From positions 1,612,001 through 1,676,000 of the forward strand of contig CASHTG010000012.1 of assembly GCA_949357655.1 (NCBI GenBank): a stretch of 64,000 nucleotides of DNA, given 5' to 3'. Below are positions 35,352-48,605 of the stretch, piece after piece. The stretch comes from Parascedosporium putredinis (taxonomy: Eukaryota; Ascomycota; Sordariomycetes; Microascales; Microascaceae). Below the pieces are notes generated by a model. The model had not been told where the DNA came from and did no database searches. It saw only the letters and a list, made by a program, of their open reading frames with translations. Position 1 is the first letter of the stretch. Every line of letters begins with the position of its first letter. A program made the translations under genes and the position numbers.

Positions 35352-37505
35352 TCGTCAACGCAATAATTGACGGCCTTCCTATGATATTCCAAGGCGCGAG
35401 ATAACCGATAACCTTCCAGGTCGAGTCCATCCATTGACTCTTTCGAGTCTCCGCAGACGGAAGGCGGGCGCTATGAAAGTCCAGCGCTCAGCTGAACGAG
35501 GCACAAGGATATAAGACAACGTTGAACACGTTGATGCATCTAGCTTGAATAGTAATAATAAGAAACCTACACTTGAGACGCACAAAATGGCGCTGGTGTT
35601 GCTGACGTTGGCATTTGCTGAGCGGTGCTGCTCTCTCAGCTTTCCCAGTCATATCGTCAGTTCACTTTCTCTACATGTATGGCAGACGCGGTGAAGTGCC
35701 CTCTCTCGCGACTGGTTGTCCATGCTTTTCTCACGGCCTTGCATAAAGTCTACCGAACCGTTGCAGAGCGGGGTTTAGCGCTTAGAAACGATCCTAATGA
35801 CCAAAAGATGGGGAATATATTAGAACGAGATGGAGAAAAGAAAAAGGGAAATCACCATGAGGACAGGAGGAGTGCAGCCATGCACGTCGTGTAACAATCC
35901 TCAGCACAGCCTTTGTCGGCACTGCTCCGTCTGAACTGAAGATGAGACTGCCCAGATAAGAGTCGTCCATGGAACCAAGTAGTGAGGTTGTGGGTGAACC
36001 GATTTGGGATAGACCCATTTCATCCGATATTTTAGGTTCCGTCTGCCCCTCGAATAGAGCTCTACAAGTATACTAGCTCAAGGGGACAAACATAGATGGA
36101 TGCAGTTGATATTGGTGTCGATGCTCATACCGGCTGACATCAATTGATAGCCATTCAAGGCAGTAAGCTAAAGCTTACATTGAATGTAAAAGCAAATCGT
36201 TGGTTTAGCTTTGTGCTTTCTCAGCACCAACCTTGATCTCCACGGCATGACGCTGTCCGTCCATCATCAGTGATCTGAATGCTGAACACAGCTTCGTTGT
36301 CCTTTGTATTCTTCTTCCATCTACGTTTGAGTCTGTCCGGATTTGAACGCAATTCTCTTTCTTTGTTTTTCCTTTTTCCCGGGGCGTTTTAATGCGCTCG
36401 ACTGACCAATAGTCTGGATTTGACCTTGTTGGCGGGAAACCCTGTGTCGGCTGCAGATCTGGAGAGGAGGGAGAGAGAGAGGGAGAACGAGGAAAAAGAG
36501 AGAAGTAGAGAGAAAGGGAGAGGGGAAGAGGGGAGAGCGACAACTGACGTGGTCTTGGTGGAAGATGGCCTGATGCTGCAATGTGCAGACCATACACCAG
36601 GTCGCTATGTAGCCAGCCTCCACCTCAATATCAACTTGTTGTACTGCTGCGGCGATAGGCCCTGGAGTCTAGGCCTTGTTCTCAATGCTCCGACGGTCTA
36701 GACCGGACTAGACGGAGCCTCTTGATTGAGGTATTGGGGAGGGGCGGGGCCAGTGGCTCCAGAACGACAAAATGCTGTGCCTGCTCATGGTGAAAGCTTG
36801 AACGAGTGTTGGCTCCTGAGATCCCACTCGCTCGAAGAGCAAAGGAACAAAAAAAAAAAGAGAAAAAGAGAATGAAGAGACATGATCTGGGTGATGATGA
36901 GGGCGCGGAATCTACTGGGAGGTCAAATTAAACTCGTGATGGAAACCCGATGCCTACCATTCTCGGCGATGTGAATTTTTGCTTGTGTAACCACCCTTTT
37001 GCTCTTGTTGGGGGTTCTGTTTTCCTTCTACTTCTTTTTTTCTGGGGGAAATAATTTGGTTGCGGCTTCCGAAATCTCGCCTTAACTTCAGGCTTGGTGC
37101 AGTGGAGTGCAGCGTGGATGGGAAAGCACGAGGTGTCAAGTGTCATGGTGTCACAGTGTCACCAGCCTTCTCCTTCTTATCGCTATCGCCGACACACCAT
37201 CTCACGTAACCCGCCCCATTGGCTAGAGTCAGTGCTTCCTCCTTCATTGGGTGCTCCTGCCAGTCCGCGTCGCGATTCGATTTCTTCACTTCAAGGACCC
37301 CCTTCTTTTGAACTCTGTTCCCGCCCCAAAATAACAAATCTTTACCACTCCGTCTCCCCGACCTCGCCTGTATTCCGATACCCTCTTGTGCGCGGCCGCC
37401 ACCTATCGAATCGAATATCGTATTTCAATCAATCGACCTTCCGATACCATCATTAATGCTGGGATAGAAACCGTATCCACCACGCCCTGCCTGAATGCCC
37501 ACGAA

Positions 37506-40500
37506 ATGACCCCTGTGGCCTCCGACCCCACGAACCCCGTGGGCCAGGACAACTGGGTCGCCTATGTCGAGGAAGCCTGTCGGACGGCGAATGATCTTGA
37601 AAAACGTGTCAATGCGATTGAACTCTACAAACGTGCCATCTCTGCCGAGCCGGGCTCCCTGCGAATATGGCGGGCCTACTGCGAATACTTCCACTCCCTC
37701 TACGTTGCGTGCCAAACTGCCGACCCATCGTGGTCTGGCGAGGAATTAATGATGGGCCGCGAAATATTCTCTCTTGATGCCGACTTGCAGCTTTGGCAAA
37801 GTGCCTACGAGGATGTCCGTTTTCGCATAGGAGATAGCCATCTTCTTTGGGATCGCTGGGTTGAGGTGGAGATGGAGCTTCTATCGCGCACGAGAACTCG
37901 CGAAGGCATCGAGCGCATCACCTTTCTATATCTCGACCGACTGCGCACCCCCATCTCACCTGGGATGAGACGTCTCAGCGCTTTTCAAGCTTTCTCTCCG
38001 AGTACAATCGCCAAAGCTGGGAGTCCACAATGAAGCAAGTCACGGCAGATGCGCAAGGAGCCAAAGCCATCCTCGGCGACCGAGAGCGATTCGAGTTTCG
38101 TCTTGAGAAGGCAGTCCGCGCTCACGACATTGAAGCCGAGGGCGTTGCGACCAAGGAATACCTGGCTTGGGAGATTGCGCAGACCAGGACTAAGGACGAG
38201 GGATCTTATATGCGCGATGATCTCTGCCGTGGCCTATTCTCCAGGGCTCTCACAGGTGTCCTGTCGACAGAAGATTCAACCTGGCTCGATTACATGACCT
38301 ATCTCTCCTCTAGCCTCCCTCGTCCCACCCCGCGGCCGGTCTCCTATCTCCTCTCCAAAGAGCCGTCGACCACTGTCCCTGGTCAGGCCCTCTCTGGTCC
38401 CGCTACATTTTGGCAGCCGAGGAAGCCGGGCTATCCTTTGCTGAGATTGAACAGATCAAGCACGCCGCTACAAATAATTCTCAGATCTATAGGGATGGTC
38501 TCACCAGCCTGTTGGAGATGTATGTTGCCTGGTGCGGATACCTGAAGCGGACAGCCATGAACCCCACTGCCTCGGAGGAGGCTATCGACGTTGCAGATGT
38601 TGGCTTGCCTGCCGCGCTCGAATCTGTCGACGTCCTCGGCAAGCGTCTGTATGACGACCAATACCAAGGCGACCCCGATTTTCGACTCGAGAGGATCTAC
38701 ATCCAATATCTAACGGAGAAGGAGGGCGATCTGGATGAAGCAAGGACGCAGTGGGAAAAGCTGGCAAGGAAGTCTCTATACTCCGACCGTTACGACTTTT
38801 GGCGCGCCTACTACCTCTGGGAGATGCAAATATTCTTCTCTCAGCCGAAATCACACCTCAACTCCGCCCCGACCTCCGATCGGCCCATCCCAGGCAAGGC
38901 TACCGTAATAATATCCCGCGCGGTCAATCAAAAGACCCTTGACTGGCCCGAACGTGCTATAAGTGCGTACTTGCAACACTGCAACGACTACGAATCCCCG
39001 AACACGATCCGCCGAGCTCGAGATAATGTTCACAAGGTCCGGATAGTTGTAGCTAAACGGCGCGAGAGAGAGGCTGAGGAAGCTGCCGCAGCCTATGCCC
39101 AGCAAGCGGAGGCGCATCAACAAGCCCTCGCGGCCTCGGGAGTAGACACCAACCCCCTGAAGCGCACGATCCTGTTCCTGCCGATTCCCCATCAGGCGCC
39201 AAAAGAAAGCGCGGCGACACCCTCGGTGAGGTGGACGAAAAGTCGATCAAGCGGCCCAAGGGTGATGGCGCCAATGGCGACACCGAACACCCCGCGAATG
39301 TCGAAGACGCCCCCACAGAGACCGGGAGCATACCACTGTGCTGATTAACAACCTGCCTGCAGATGCGACACAAACCGCCATCAAGAAATACCTGAAAGAT
39401 TTCGGCCGCATCCAAAACATAACCCTCGTGCAGAATAAGGACACCGACACCTCAACGGCGTTGGTCGAATTTGCGTCCGTGCAGGATGCTACGGACGCTA
39501 TCAGCTTCCGCGACAGCAAATATTTTGGGCAAAATCAAATTCGGGTTACGTCTGGGGCGAAGCTTACCGTCTTTGTCACCAACTACCCTCCCGTGGCCGA
39601 TGACGAGTATATGCGCTCCCTATTCAAGGAGTGCGGCGACATTTTGAGCGTGAGATGGCCTAGTCTCAAGTTCAACACGCGTAGACGCTTCTGCTACCTG
39701 TCCTTCAGGGACCAGGAGGCGTCTGCGAAGGCGGTCAAGTTGGATGGGAAGGTCTTGGAGGGTACCTTTAAGCTCGAAGTCAAGTACTCGGATCCGGCGA
39801 AGAAGAAGAAACGCGAAGGCGCAGTCTCCGAAGGCCGGGAAGTGCGGGTGTCGAATCTAGACGATTCTCTCAAGGAAGAGGATATACGCGACGTCTTTTC
39901 CAAATATGGAGGGCTTACTAGGGTCAACCTGGTTGAAAGTCGGCGAGGCAAGGGGTATAGCAGTATGTTTTTGGAATATGAAAAGAAGGAATATGCGGAA
40001 CGGGCCGTTGCGGAGCTGAACAACACAAAGCTTCGCAGCCGCATCCTCTCCGTTGAGTTAGCGGTTCAACCCAAAACCAAGGTGTCCGCCAAGGTGATCA
40101 ATCCCGCGGCGCGCGAAGGATCGCCGCGTGATGCCGAAGGCGATGAGGTTATGCAAGACGGAGGTACGCCCACTGAAGCCGGTGGCGCGCAGACACGCCA
40201 TAGCGGTCCGGTATCTGCGCGCAAGATCGCGCTCATGAACCTACCCGAAACTATCAACCATGCTCGGGTTGAGGCCCTTCTCAAGCCTGTTGGGGCGTTC
40301 CACAAGCTTGTTTATCAGCCGGGTAAGGGGACGGCAGTGGTCGAGTTCTTCGACGAAGCCACCGCAGGACGCGCATCTCTCCAGCTCGACGGAGCGGAGA
40401 TCGAGGGCGTCAAAATCCAGACTGGAAGCCTCGCCGACCTTGCAAGGTTCACAAAGGCTGCTCCGGAAGAGGGTGCCCCCTCACGACAGGCCTCGGACAA

Positions 40501-40811
40501 GGACAAGGGAAAGAAGGTGTCGGCCGGCTCTGGCCCTGCTACCGGTGCCAAACCAGTCCTAATGCAGCCTGTCACTGTTAGGCGACCAGTCCTTGGCCGA
40601 GGTGGTAAGAAGGGCCTCGGCTTCGCGCCAAGGACTCCCGCTGTCCCAAGCAGCAGCGGTTCAAGCTCAGCGGCGGGGGATACCCAAGGCTGGGTCGGAA
40701 GAGTCGGACGCTCAAAAGACCGAGTCCAAGCCCAAGTCCAATGCAGAGTTCAAGGCCATGTTTCTTTCAGACAGGCCGGGCGTTTCGGAGTCGAAGAAGG
40801 ATACCGTCTAA
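37506..40811 (+). CDS. Prp24/SART3-type U6 snRNP recycling factor
   Basis: Nuclear pre-mRNA splicing factor that anneals U4 and U6 snRNAs. The N-terminal half is a run of HAT (half-TPR) repeats, for example AIELYKRAISAEPGSLRIWRAY, SRYILAAEEAGLSF, EKEGDLDEARTQWEKL and YDFWRAYYLWEM. The C-terminal half holds RRM domains: TVLINNLPADATQTAI with LVEFAS, TVFVTNYPPVADDEYM with CYLSFRD, VRVSNLDDSLKEEDI with YSSMFLEYE, and a fourth weaker one from KIALMNLPET. The protein ends KSNAEFKAMFLSDRPG, the LSm-binding Prp24 tail. It is a single exon. Frame breaks occur near 37950 (C run), 38330-38370, 39180, 39320 (one lost each) and 40660-40690 (two lost or one gained; needed to reach the tail). Repaired length is about 1103 residues, matching the long filamentous-fungal and animal form rather than short yeast Prp24. 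Confidence 0.88.
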
Positions 40812-41525
40812 TCAAAAACACCCCGCAGCAAAGAAAAAAAAGTCTGCGGGGGTGTCTGGATCGGAGTGAAGGCTGCATTCTTTTTTCTTTTTTCTTTTTC
40901 GTCATCTCTTTCCAAATATTCCTTGTTACTGGAAAAAGGAAGGGGTCAACGCAGGACCGTGTATACGGGAAGGGTCCTCGTTCCTCAGCCAAGTCGGGTG
41001 TCCTTTTGTGATGTTTTCAGCTGTATTAGTAGTCTAACCTCCCTATGTACATTACCGCGGGACATCCAGAAACTACACGAAGCGGGTGTTGTGTCTATAA
41101 ACTTTGAGAGCCTTTTTAACAAGTAGAGGCAGGTAATGCCTATCAGCGTTGGCTTTGTTTTTATTATTATTTTCCTTAGTTGCCTGTCTTTGTCCGTGTC
41201 GCAACTCGATCCTCGCGTTTGAGGATTGTAGATGAGCGCTTCCAGCAGCCTCCGTCTTAAAACTCGTTGTCCGTTTATCTTGAAATGCTCTCGTAACTTT
41301 TAGTTCCATTCATTTTAATAGCAATCCCAGATCCAACGAAAAGTAGCACGAAGTACCAGCTTTGACCTTTGCTGTTTACCTTGCTGTGATACAGTTGTGC
41401 CCACATTAGCTCAGGCTCCGGAGTAAACACACAAACGTACATCATCACAGCAATAAGGCCTAGCAGAGGATACGAGCCCCGGGAGTCTATTTCATTACTA
41501 CCTGCCAACAGCTAAGAAACAAGAA
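40812..41525. other. Convergent intergenic region
   Basis: About 700 bases of 3' flanking sequence between the splicing factor and the helicase. Nothing else is seen. Confidence 0.5.
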
Positions 41526-44500
41526 CTACCGCTGGGCATCCTTCGCGTCTTGCAGGGTAAAGATCTTCTGCCAGATGTCCAGCCAGCGGAGCTGTTGGGC
41601 GGTCGGAAGCTTGCCGGGCTGTTTGAAAGCCTTGCTTAGCAGCTCACGTAACCTTGCCCGGAGAACCTTGATGACGAGCATCGTTTTCCAGTCGGGTACG
41701 GAGAATCGGGCACGGTTCCCATCGAGGATGATGACTCCAGAGTAGACCTGCGATGAAAGGAAGGGGGAGGAGGGTTCCACGGTTAGTCCTGGCTTTTTTC
41801 CATTGTTGTGGGCGGGACGGATCATTCCGGCCGAACAGGGAGGGGAGGGACAAGGTATCAACTTACATCACATCGGACATCACCGCCAAGTAGAGCGATG
41901 GCGAATGGGTCTACGGCCGTGGTTTCGTGGGCGTGATAAACTCTGGTAGCGTGGTTAATGTGTGTGTCCCCGTGCGGCTCCACGGATAGGAAGGACTTAC
42001 TGTTTTGCTTGCATAATGTGGTAATACGAGAGCCATTTGAGATCTAGCTGACTCTTGTTCACGGATGAAGGGTGGAGGCTAATCGATTGGTTGTTGCCAA
42101 TGTTCCTCAGCGACCGCGAGCCCGGCGGGTCGCGCACCAACAGCTTGGGATAGAAGCTCCATGCAATTACCGAAGCCGTCACCACGTCGTTGTCGCTGTA
42201 CAGGTCCACCCTCTTGGGGATCTCGTAAAACTTTTGCTGCCTCCTCCCGCGCCCGCCCGATGAGTAGCGCATGCGGTTCAGGGCCTTGCGCTCCTCGTCG
42301 GCGAGAAGGAGGAACCCGGAGTCGGCCAGGGCCACGAGAAGCTGGCCCTTGAGATCCTCAATGTTTGCCAACGTCTGCTGGCTCAAGTAGTTCTTGCGGC
42401 AGAATTGGAAATCCTTGCCAGTTTGCTGGCAGACCCTCCTCCACGAGACATAGGCGTTGTATATGGTGAGGAGGTCCGAATCGCCGCGTCGGAACGCCAG
42501 CCTTGCGGCATCTGCCTGGGTACGCTGGCCGAACGGAGCCGAGAAGGGCGATTTGGCGGAGAGGATGGCTGCGACGGTGAGAGCCATGTCCAAGCACTTG
42601 AACACCGTACCGAGGAGGATGAGCTTTCCTAGGAAGACATCCAACGGGAGGCGGGCTAACTGTCGCCCGAGAGGTGTGAGTTCCTCGGCCGCTGTCAAGG
42701 CGCGCACGTCCACGAGGGCGTCCACGGCGCGACGAATGTTTTTCTGGGAAGGCGGATCGAGAGCCTCGTTGAGGGTCTCCTCGATGCCACCGATTTTGCA
42801 AATCTTGACGCGGATCGCCAGGTCCTGTAGCGAGAGACGGAGCATCTCCGGGGTTTGTTGATCGCTGATGATGCGGTCGTGGCGGTGCTTCGTGAAGAGG
42901 TGGAAGCAGAGGCCCTCCTGGACTCGACCTGCGCGACCACGGCGCTGCTTGGCATTTGCCCGTGAGATAAAAGTGTCGATTAGGCGGGATAACTGCCGGC
43001 GCTCGTCGAACCGCATCTCCTTGTGTTTGCCGGTGTCAACCACGCAGGTCACATCGGGGATGGTGATACCGGTCTCGGCGATGTTGGTGGCCAAGACCAC
43101 TTTTCGTACACCCGGCGGCGGAATAAGGAATGCGGCTTCCTGGTCCTCCGTTGCGATGCTCGAGTGAAGTGGGTATATTAACCAGTTTGAGCTGAAATGA
43201 GGATCTCCTAGCAGCATATCGTTGAGTGTTCGGATTTCTGCGATACCCGGGAGGAACACCAGGACGGCTTTGCTATATTGAGAGTAAGTTTCATCACTGG
43301 CTACTTTGGCGATGAGCTGGACTATGAGGTCAAAGTCGATCCTATATTCGTCCATTTGCGCCAAGGTAGCTCTTGTTCTAGAGGAATACTGCGAAAGGTC
43401 TCCCAGGAGTCCCGCTTTGGCGCCCTCGGGTTCCTGCTCGGGAGGGTCATCATCTAGATCAATGAGTTCCGCAGTTTTGCGGTCTTCACCAATAGAGTAT
43501 CCGGTGACCTCGATAGCATCCTCGAGGAAACGGGTTTGGACCGGGAAGGTTCGTCCGGGTACCTCGAGAACGGGTGCGCCTCCCAGATAGCTCGAGAACT
43601 TTTCGGCGTCGACGGTGGCCGACATGAGTATTACTTTGAGATCAGGTCGTCGTTTGATCAACTTCTTCAAGACGATGAGGAGGAAGTCGCTATCGATTGT
43701 GCGCTCATGGACTTCGTCAAGAACGAGATGGGTGATTTCGCTCAAGTCGTTGGAGCCCTCCAGCATGCGCATGACGATACCCGTCGTCGCATACACCAGG
43801 CGGGTTTCGCGGGAGGTGTTGGACTCTAAACGGATGGAATAACCGACAAGAGACCGGTTTGTACCTAGATCACTTTTATTCTCTCCCAGCTCTTCGCTCA
43901 CACGGCGAGCCAGGGAAATTGCCGAGATTCGGCGCGGTTCCGCACAGTAAATTTTGCAGTGCTTGCCTTGGGAGAGTTGATGTTCGAGGACGAAAGAGGG
44001 GAGCTGTGTACTCTTTCCACTGTTCGAAGATCCAGTGTATTAGCATAGTTCCTGCATATGGCCCCTAGCAATGGGATAAAAGAAGGTTTCTAGGACAAGG
44101 AGCGCTCTTACCATCCAGTTTCTCCACAGAGAATAACAACCTGGTTTGCGTCGATGGTCTCTACCACCTTGGACTTGAAGCTCCACATAGGAAGTTGACG
44201 ACGAGATTCCTGTAGGCAGAAATGAAATCAAGACGGTCAGCTTGGTCTAGGCATTGAACGTACGCATCCGTCGCCGAAAACGTACCAACATAAACTGGAA
44301 CTTTGGGGAGCCGCTCTTCTCCCCCAGATATTTCGGAGGCGCTCAGCCGGTTCAAAGGCGCCTTTCCCTCTGTCTTGGCTTGAGTCGTCCTTATTTTCCG
44401 ACTGGTTTCTTGCCGCTACTCTCCCCGGAAGCCTTGGAGGATGACGCCGTCCTCGAGCTCTTGATCCCGACGTTGTCTCACCAAGGCGCGCAACTCGCCC

Positions 44501-46503
44501 AAGGCCGAGCGGTCAGCGGTGTCGAGTTGATCCTTGCGTATCTCCGAATACTCAACCCACAGATCCCGCCAGACGGGCGGAAGTCGAAGGAATACCTTTT
44601 CCTCTTTCGACGACGATCCAAAAATGTGGAACAAGGCGTAAGTTGCGATAAGGGCTTCGGATTTGGCCTTGTCTGGAGTGGCAATGGAAGCCATGGTAAA
44701 CCTTGTTCGATTTGGTGTCACAGAGACCTTGACCTCTGGCACAATCTCATCGGCCAAGATATCCTGTGCGGCCTTCCATTCAATGGTCACCATGTGCCTA
44801 TTTGCGAACGACGCCTCTGAGATCAAGTTATAGCTTATCGACACTGATGGATCCCTTTAACAAAATCGTCAGTCTAAACACACTTTACGGAGTGAAAAGA
44901 CTTGGTACGGACAATATGTTACTTACCTGGCACGACAAGCGTCTTGTAGCACTCTTGTAGGATTGATCCCACCCCATTTCACAAAGTCTCGAATGACGAT
45001 TCTTGATCCGTCTGAGCCGTTTAGTACCGTGTTGGATTTCCCCGTCTGCTGGTCCACCTCGGTTGTTGGTAAACTGGAGAAGAGATCGGCGAGATCTTGG
45101 TCCTCGTCGTCGTCGTTTTGCGCGAGAATTTCGGCGGCAATCCTTTCGGCCTCTAAATTGATATCGTCGTCATCAACGCCATTTTCGGCCGTCTTGGCAG
45201 CCGGGGTGGCGCCTGTTGCTTGCTTTTCGTTCGTCTGGGGTGCCCGAGTAGCTGCTCTCTGGGACTCCGAGTACTCCTTCTCCAGAACGATCTTTCGGGC
45301 CCTCCATTGATGTTCCGCTAGTGGCTTGTCAAAAAGGACATCATTATCGATTCTCTGGATTTTGGCTTGCAATTTAGCCATCTCCAATTCTTGCTCCTCA
45401 GTCAAGCCAGTAGCAGTCTTGTCTCTGGGAGTTTTGCCTCGTTTTTTATTATCCGCGAGTGGCCGCTCGAGCTCGAACAGTCTTTCCTTGGCCTTCATGT
45501 ATTCAGGTATTAAATCATCAGGCTCAATATCACTGTCACAGAAAACAGCCGGCTTCTTTTTGGCAGGGCCCGACTTCTTGGACGAGGCGGGGCCATTGCC
45601 CTTGGAGGCGGGCTTCTTAGAGGGCTCGCTATCTTGCATATCGTCTTCACCTCGCCACGTGTTAGCCAAACTGGGCCTAAGAGGGCCCAATATGCCGTAG
45701 CACTGCGAGGCCATTTTCTCTTGGGCTTACCTATGGGTTTGGGAGCTGGACGGCCTCTGGGTTCATAGGATGGAAGCTCTTCAGGAGAGCATTCCTTGGC
45801 AAGCCAGTCTAGAGCCTCCTCGAGTCCCCAGAGAGAATCTCTTGAATTTGAGGGGATACTGGGAGACATGTCTAGTACATAGACTATGGCTTCGCGAGTG
45901 CGGTTCGGGGAGATGCCGGCACTGGTCAGAGCATGTTGCAGCGTCCAGAGCTTGACGGTGAGGTCTTCCTCGGGGGCATCTTCCCTGACGAACTCGCAGC
46001 GGAGGCCTCGGATGACACGCCTACGGACGCGAAGCGGCTCTCGGCCTTGATGAGGTCCAAAATATGATCCATGATCTCAGGGGGCAGCCATTTAGGGCAG
46101 TTGATCGAATCAGCACTCGACCTCTGGATCCGCCGGTCCGTCTCCAGACGCGCCTTTTGCCTCTGCGCATCGCGTTTGACTTTGGGGCCATGTTTCTCCA
46201 CGAGAATCTGCAGCTCAGCTACTTCGAGCTGCCGTTCAAACTCCTCGGGAGTGAGCTCCGGGTTCTGGCCCGCTGCGGTAGAGGCTTGAGCTCCAGCTTG
46301 GCCAGGGCCAGGGCCAGCGGGGAGCCTAACGGAGCCTGAGCAGAGGCGAGAGGCGTTGCTGCACCCGGTTTCGACAGGGACGCCGTCGAAGCAGAGTCTT
46401 CCAGCTCGGCCTGCTCCACGCGCGGCTTCGACGCAACAGAAGTCGTGGCGAAGCCGCGGGCTGGGTTGGCGGCGGGCTTCTTCTTTTTCTTAGCGCCGGC
46501 CAT
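41526..46503 (-). CDS. DHX29/YLR419W-type DEAH-box RNA helicase
   Basis: ATP-dependent RNA helicase of the DExH group, probably acting on ribosomal 43S scanning like DHX29. Exons on the minus strand: 46503-44927 (possibly holding a 54-base intron 45730-45677), 44854-44286, 44209-44112, 44019-42001, 41942-41867 and 41747-41526. The N-terminus is Lys-rich (MAGAKKKKKPAA). Motif I, CGETGCGKST, is split by the 92-base intron at 44111-44020. Then follow AEPRRISAISLARRV (Ia), the DEVH box in LVLDEVHERTID, SAT in VILMSATVDA, LHSSIATEDQ, TNIAETGITIPDV (V) and QRRGRAGRVQ (VI), then the HA2/OB-fold C-terminus. One-base losses lie near 46320, 46006, 45700-45740, 44424 and 44323. The 2-kb core exon is intact. 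Repaired length is about 1500-1520 residues. DHX57 or DHX36-like orthology is the alternative. Confidence 0.88.
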
Positions 46504-48605
46504 GACGAGAGGCTTAGTAGCGAATGGCTGATGGTCCTTCTGGCGTTGTCAAGAAATGTGCGCTCAACTCTTTTTCTTCTCGCGATTTAGAGTGAGGACT
46601 ATTAGTTTATGACGTCTGGTCGTTAATGATGGGTGGGTGGGCAAGTGGGATATTTAGGCTTGGCGCTAGGGGAGAAGTTTTTAGCTTGGGGAGCGAGAAG
46701 GCAAGGGAAATGGCGGATTGATTGCATACACGAATGTAGTGTAGACAACCAAAAATCCGGAAACGGCCTTAAGGAGAGAACGGACATCGATTCTCAGCTC
46801 AAGGGGCCTATTTCATTATTGGGGCGAGAAAGGGTGACTACATAAATCAAATATCGCTAGCCTTCACTTGAAGCCGTGGAAAAGCGTGTTGGAGTTTCAA
46901 ACCGACTCTGATAGTACATCGGAATCTTGATCTACGTAGCTATGGATGTTTCTCCCCCTGACGACCCTTTCTGCTCCCCGATTGTAGATAGTCTTTGATG
47001 GGATGATTAAAATAACTCGAAGTACTTGGTTAAATAGATTCTACTCTTTGGCAAGTCACGGTTTCATTACTACATGTAATCTCCACTATAAATTCAATTA
47101 GTCGGTTCAGACTCTTGAGGCTATCAATCATCTTGAATTGAATTCTACTTGTACAACCAGCCACCTCGAATCTAGAGAGAACGTACGTGTGGTTGTCTAG
47201 CAGGAAACGAATAATAAGCCGCACTTGCTGGCCAGCTCCCTAACTTTCAGTCTTGCGTCGACCTTGTTTAACTAGAGATGTGGTGCCAATGTCCTGACTG
47301 ATCTTATATTTGCATATACAGGTCGACCTTTTAAGCAGCATCGTTGGAAGACCCTGATCTGATTGTCTGGCCATTCGTCTATGCTGGGTTAGATAGATCC
47401 ATGAAGATATAGATATGCCAAGTTTAGGTCAAGATAGATGAACTTGATGAGGGAGGCTTAGACTATGTTGACGTGTTCCGAGGTAATGCTAGCATCGTTG
47501 GCTCGAGACTCGAGTAGGTTGGCAATTGATGGTCATAAAGTCTATCATAATCCCTTTCCTTGCAAGGCTATACCTCTGAGGACGATACATACGGGCTAGC
47601 AACTTCAGGCCAACTTTATCTCCATTCAATCTAGGGCCATGGAGGACTCTCTGGCGAGGGTGTTTGTTTGCCTACTGATTTCACTAGATTGGTTTTGAGA
47701 GATGAGAGTGTTGCTAGGAGCTAGCACAGGTATTTCGTGCCGTGGAGCTTAAGCAAATGCTCTAATCAGCTCTGGAAGACTAAAACTTGGAGGGGCAGCG
47801 ACGATATGATTCGCTCAAGAGATAGCCCCGCCATACCCTCCTTTGTACTCATTCTTAGTCACAGATCTGCGCACACATTTCGAACTTGGGATATTGAATG
47901 TCGTGGGCCGTTTTTTGTTCCCTTCCCTCACGGCCAATGCTGACGAGTATATTACTTGTTGCTCATTCCTCCATTGCCCAAATTCAGATTACAATTTTCG
48001 TATCAGCATACGGAATACATATCGTAGATTGTCTTCGAAGCTTCCTTCGTCTTGTTTACCTTCCAAAGGCAATGGTGAGTCCAATTCCCTAGACAACTTG
48101 GTCGTGATCCATGGATGTCTTCGTACACGTCCCTAGCAAGCTCCTGGTTACTGTGCGCTACACGTTGCTTCCATGCCAGGCCTCCATCGGCTATGCGCAA
48201 AGCGTAGTTTATCCTCCGCCTCCATGTAACTTAGACTTTCCCATGTCTACACTCTCCTGCTTGCCCAGGGGTACCATGTACCATTTTCTTGGTGAATAGC
48301 TTGGGGACTTTTCTTCGGTTTTTAACAATTCTCCTCTTCCTCATAGCCCCATCCCTCTTTTGTTACCTCTAGATAGAAACAAAAACACCCCGACCAGCTG
48401 AGGAGCATACAGTACTTTTCCGTTTCTCAAAAACTTCACTTGAGACCAACGCCGTACTCGACCGCCGTCCCTCTCTTGCCTCGGTTGGGCGGACGCATTC
48501 CTTCTTCGCCTTGCCCCCAATGCCTAGACCGGCCTAATCGAATCACCGCCCCCTTCTCTATACCTAAACCCTGCACATCGAAAGCCATTGTACGTGACGC
48601 AAGCC
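46504..48605. other. Divergent intergenic region, helicase and Gcn1
   Basis: About 2.1 kb upstream of both genes. Apart from CTCGAGACTCGAG-like symmetry near 47500-47515 and a CT-rich leader before the Gcn1 start, no gene or structured element is seen. Confidence 0.5.

Larger units (their letters stand above)
27648..37505. other. Gene-poor region of about 9.9 kb
   Basis: Between the CFEM gene and the Prp24-like gene I find no reading frame, on either strand, with recognisable domains, compositional coding character or plausible exon chains, even allowing for frame breaks. Base composition is not strongly AT-rich, so it does not look like RIP-degraded repeats. It contains mononucleotide runs (T near 28999-29010, A near 31676-31689), two CG-alternating tracts, a perfect hairpin and a purine-rich GAGA stretch (36460-36540). 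It could hold long non-coding RNAs, distal control sequence or rapidly evolving genes. Confidence 0.45.

Noticed and set aside
36460..36540. GAGA-rich tract as a coding segment
   Set aside because: It encodes only Glu/Arg low complexity in both directions and has no start context.
27648..37505. RIP-mutated transposon relic
   Set aside because: Base composition is not AT-skewed and I see no terminal repeats, reverse transcriptase or transposase remnants.
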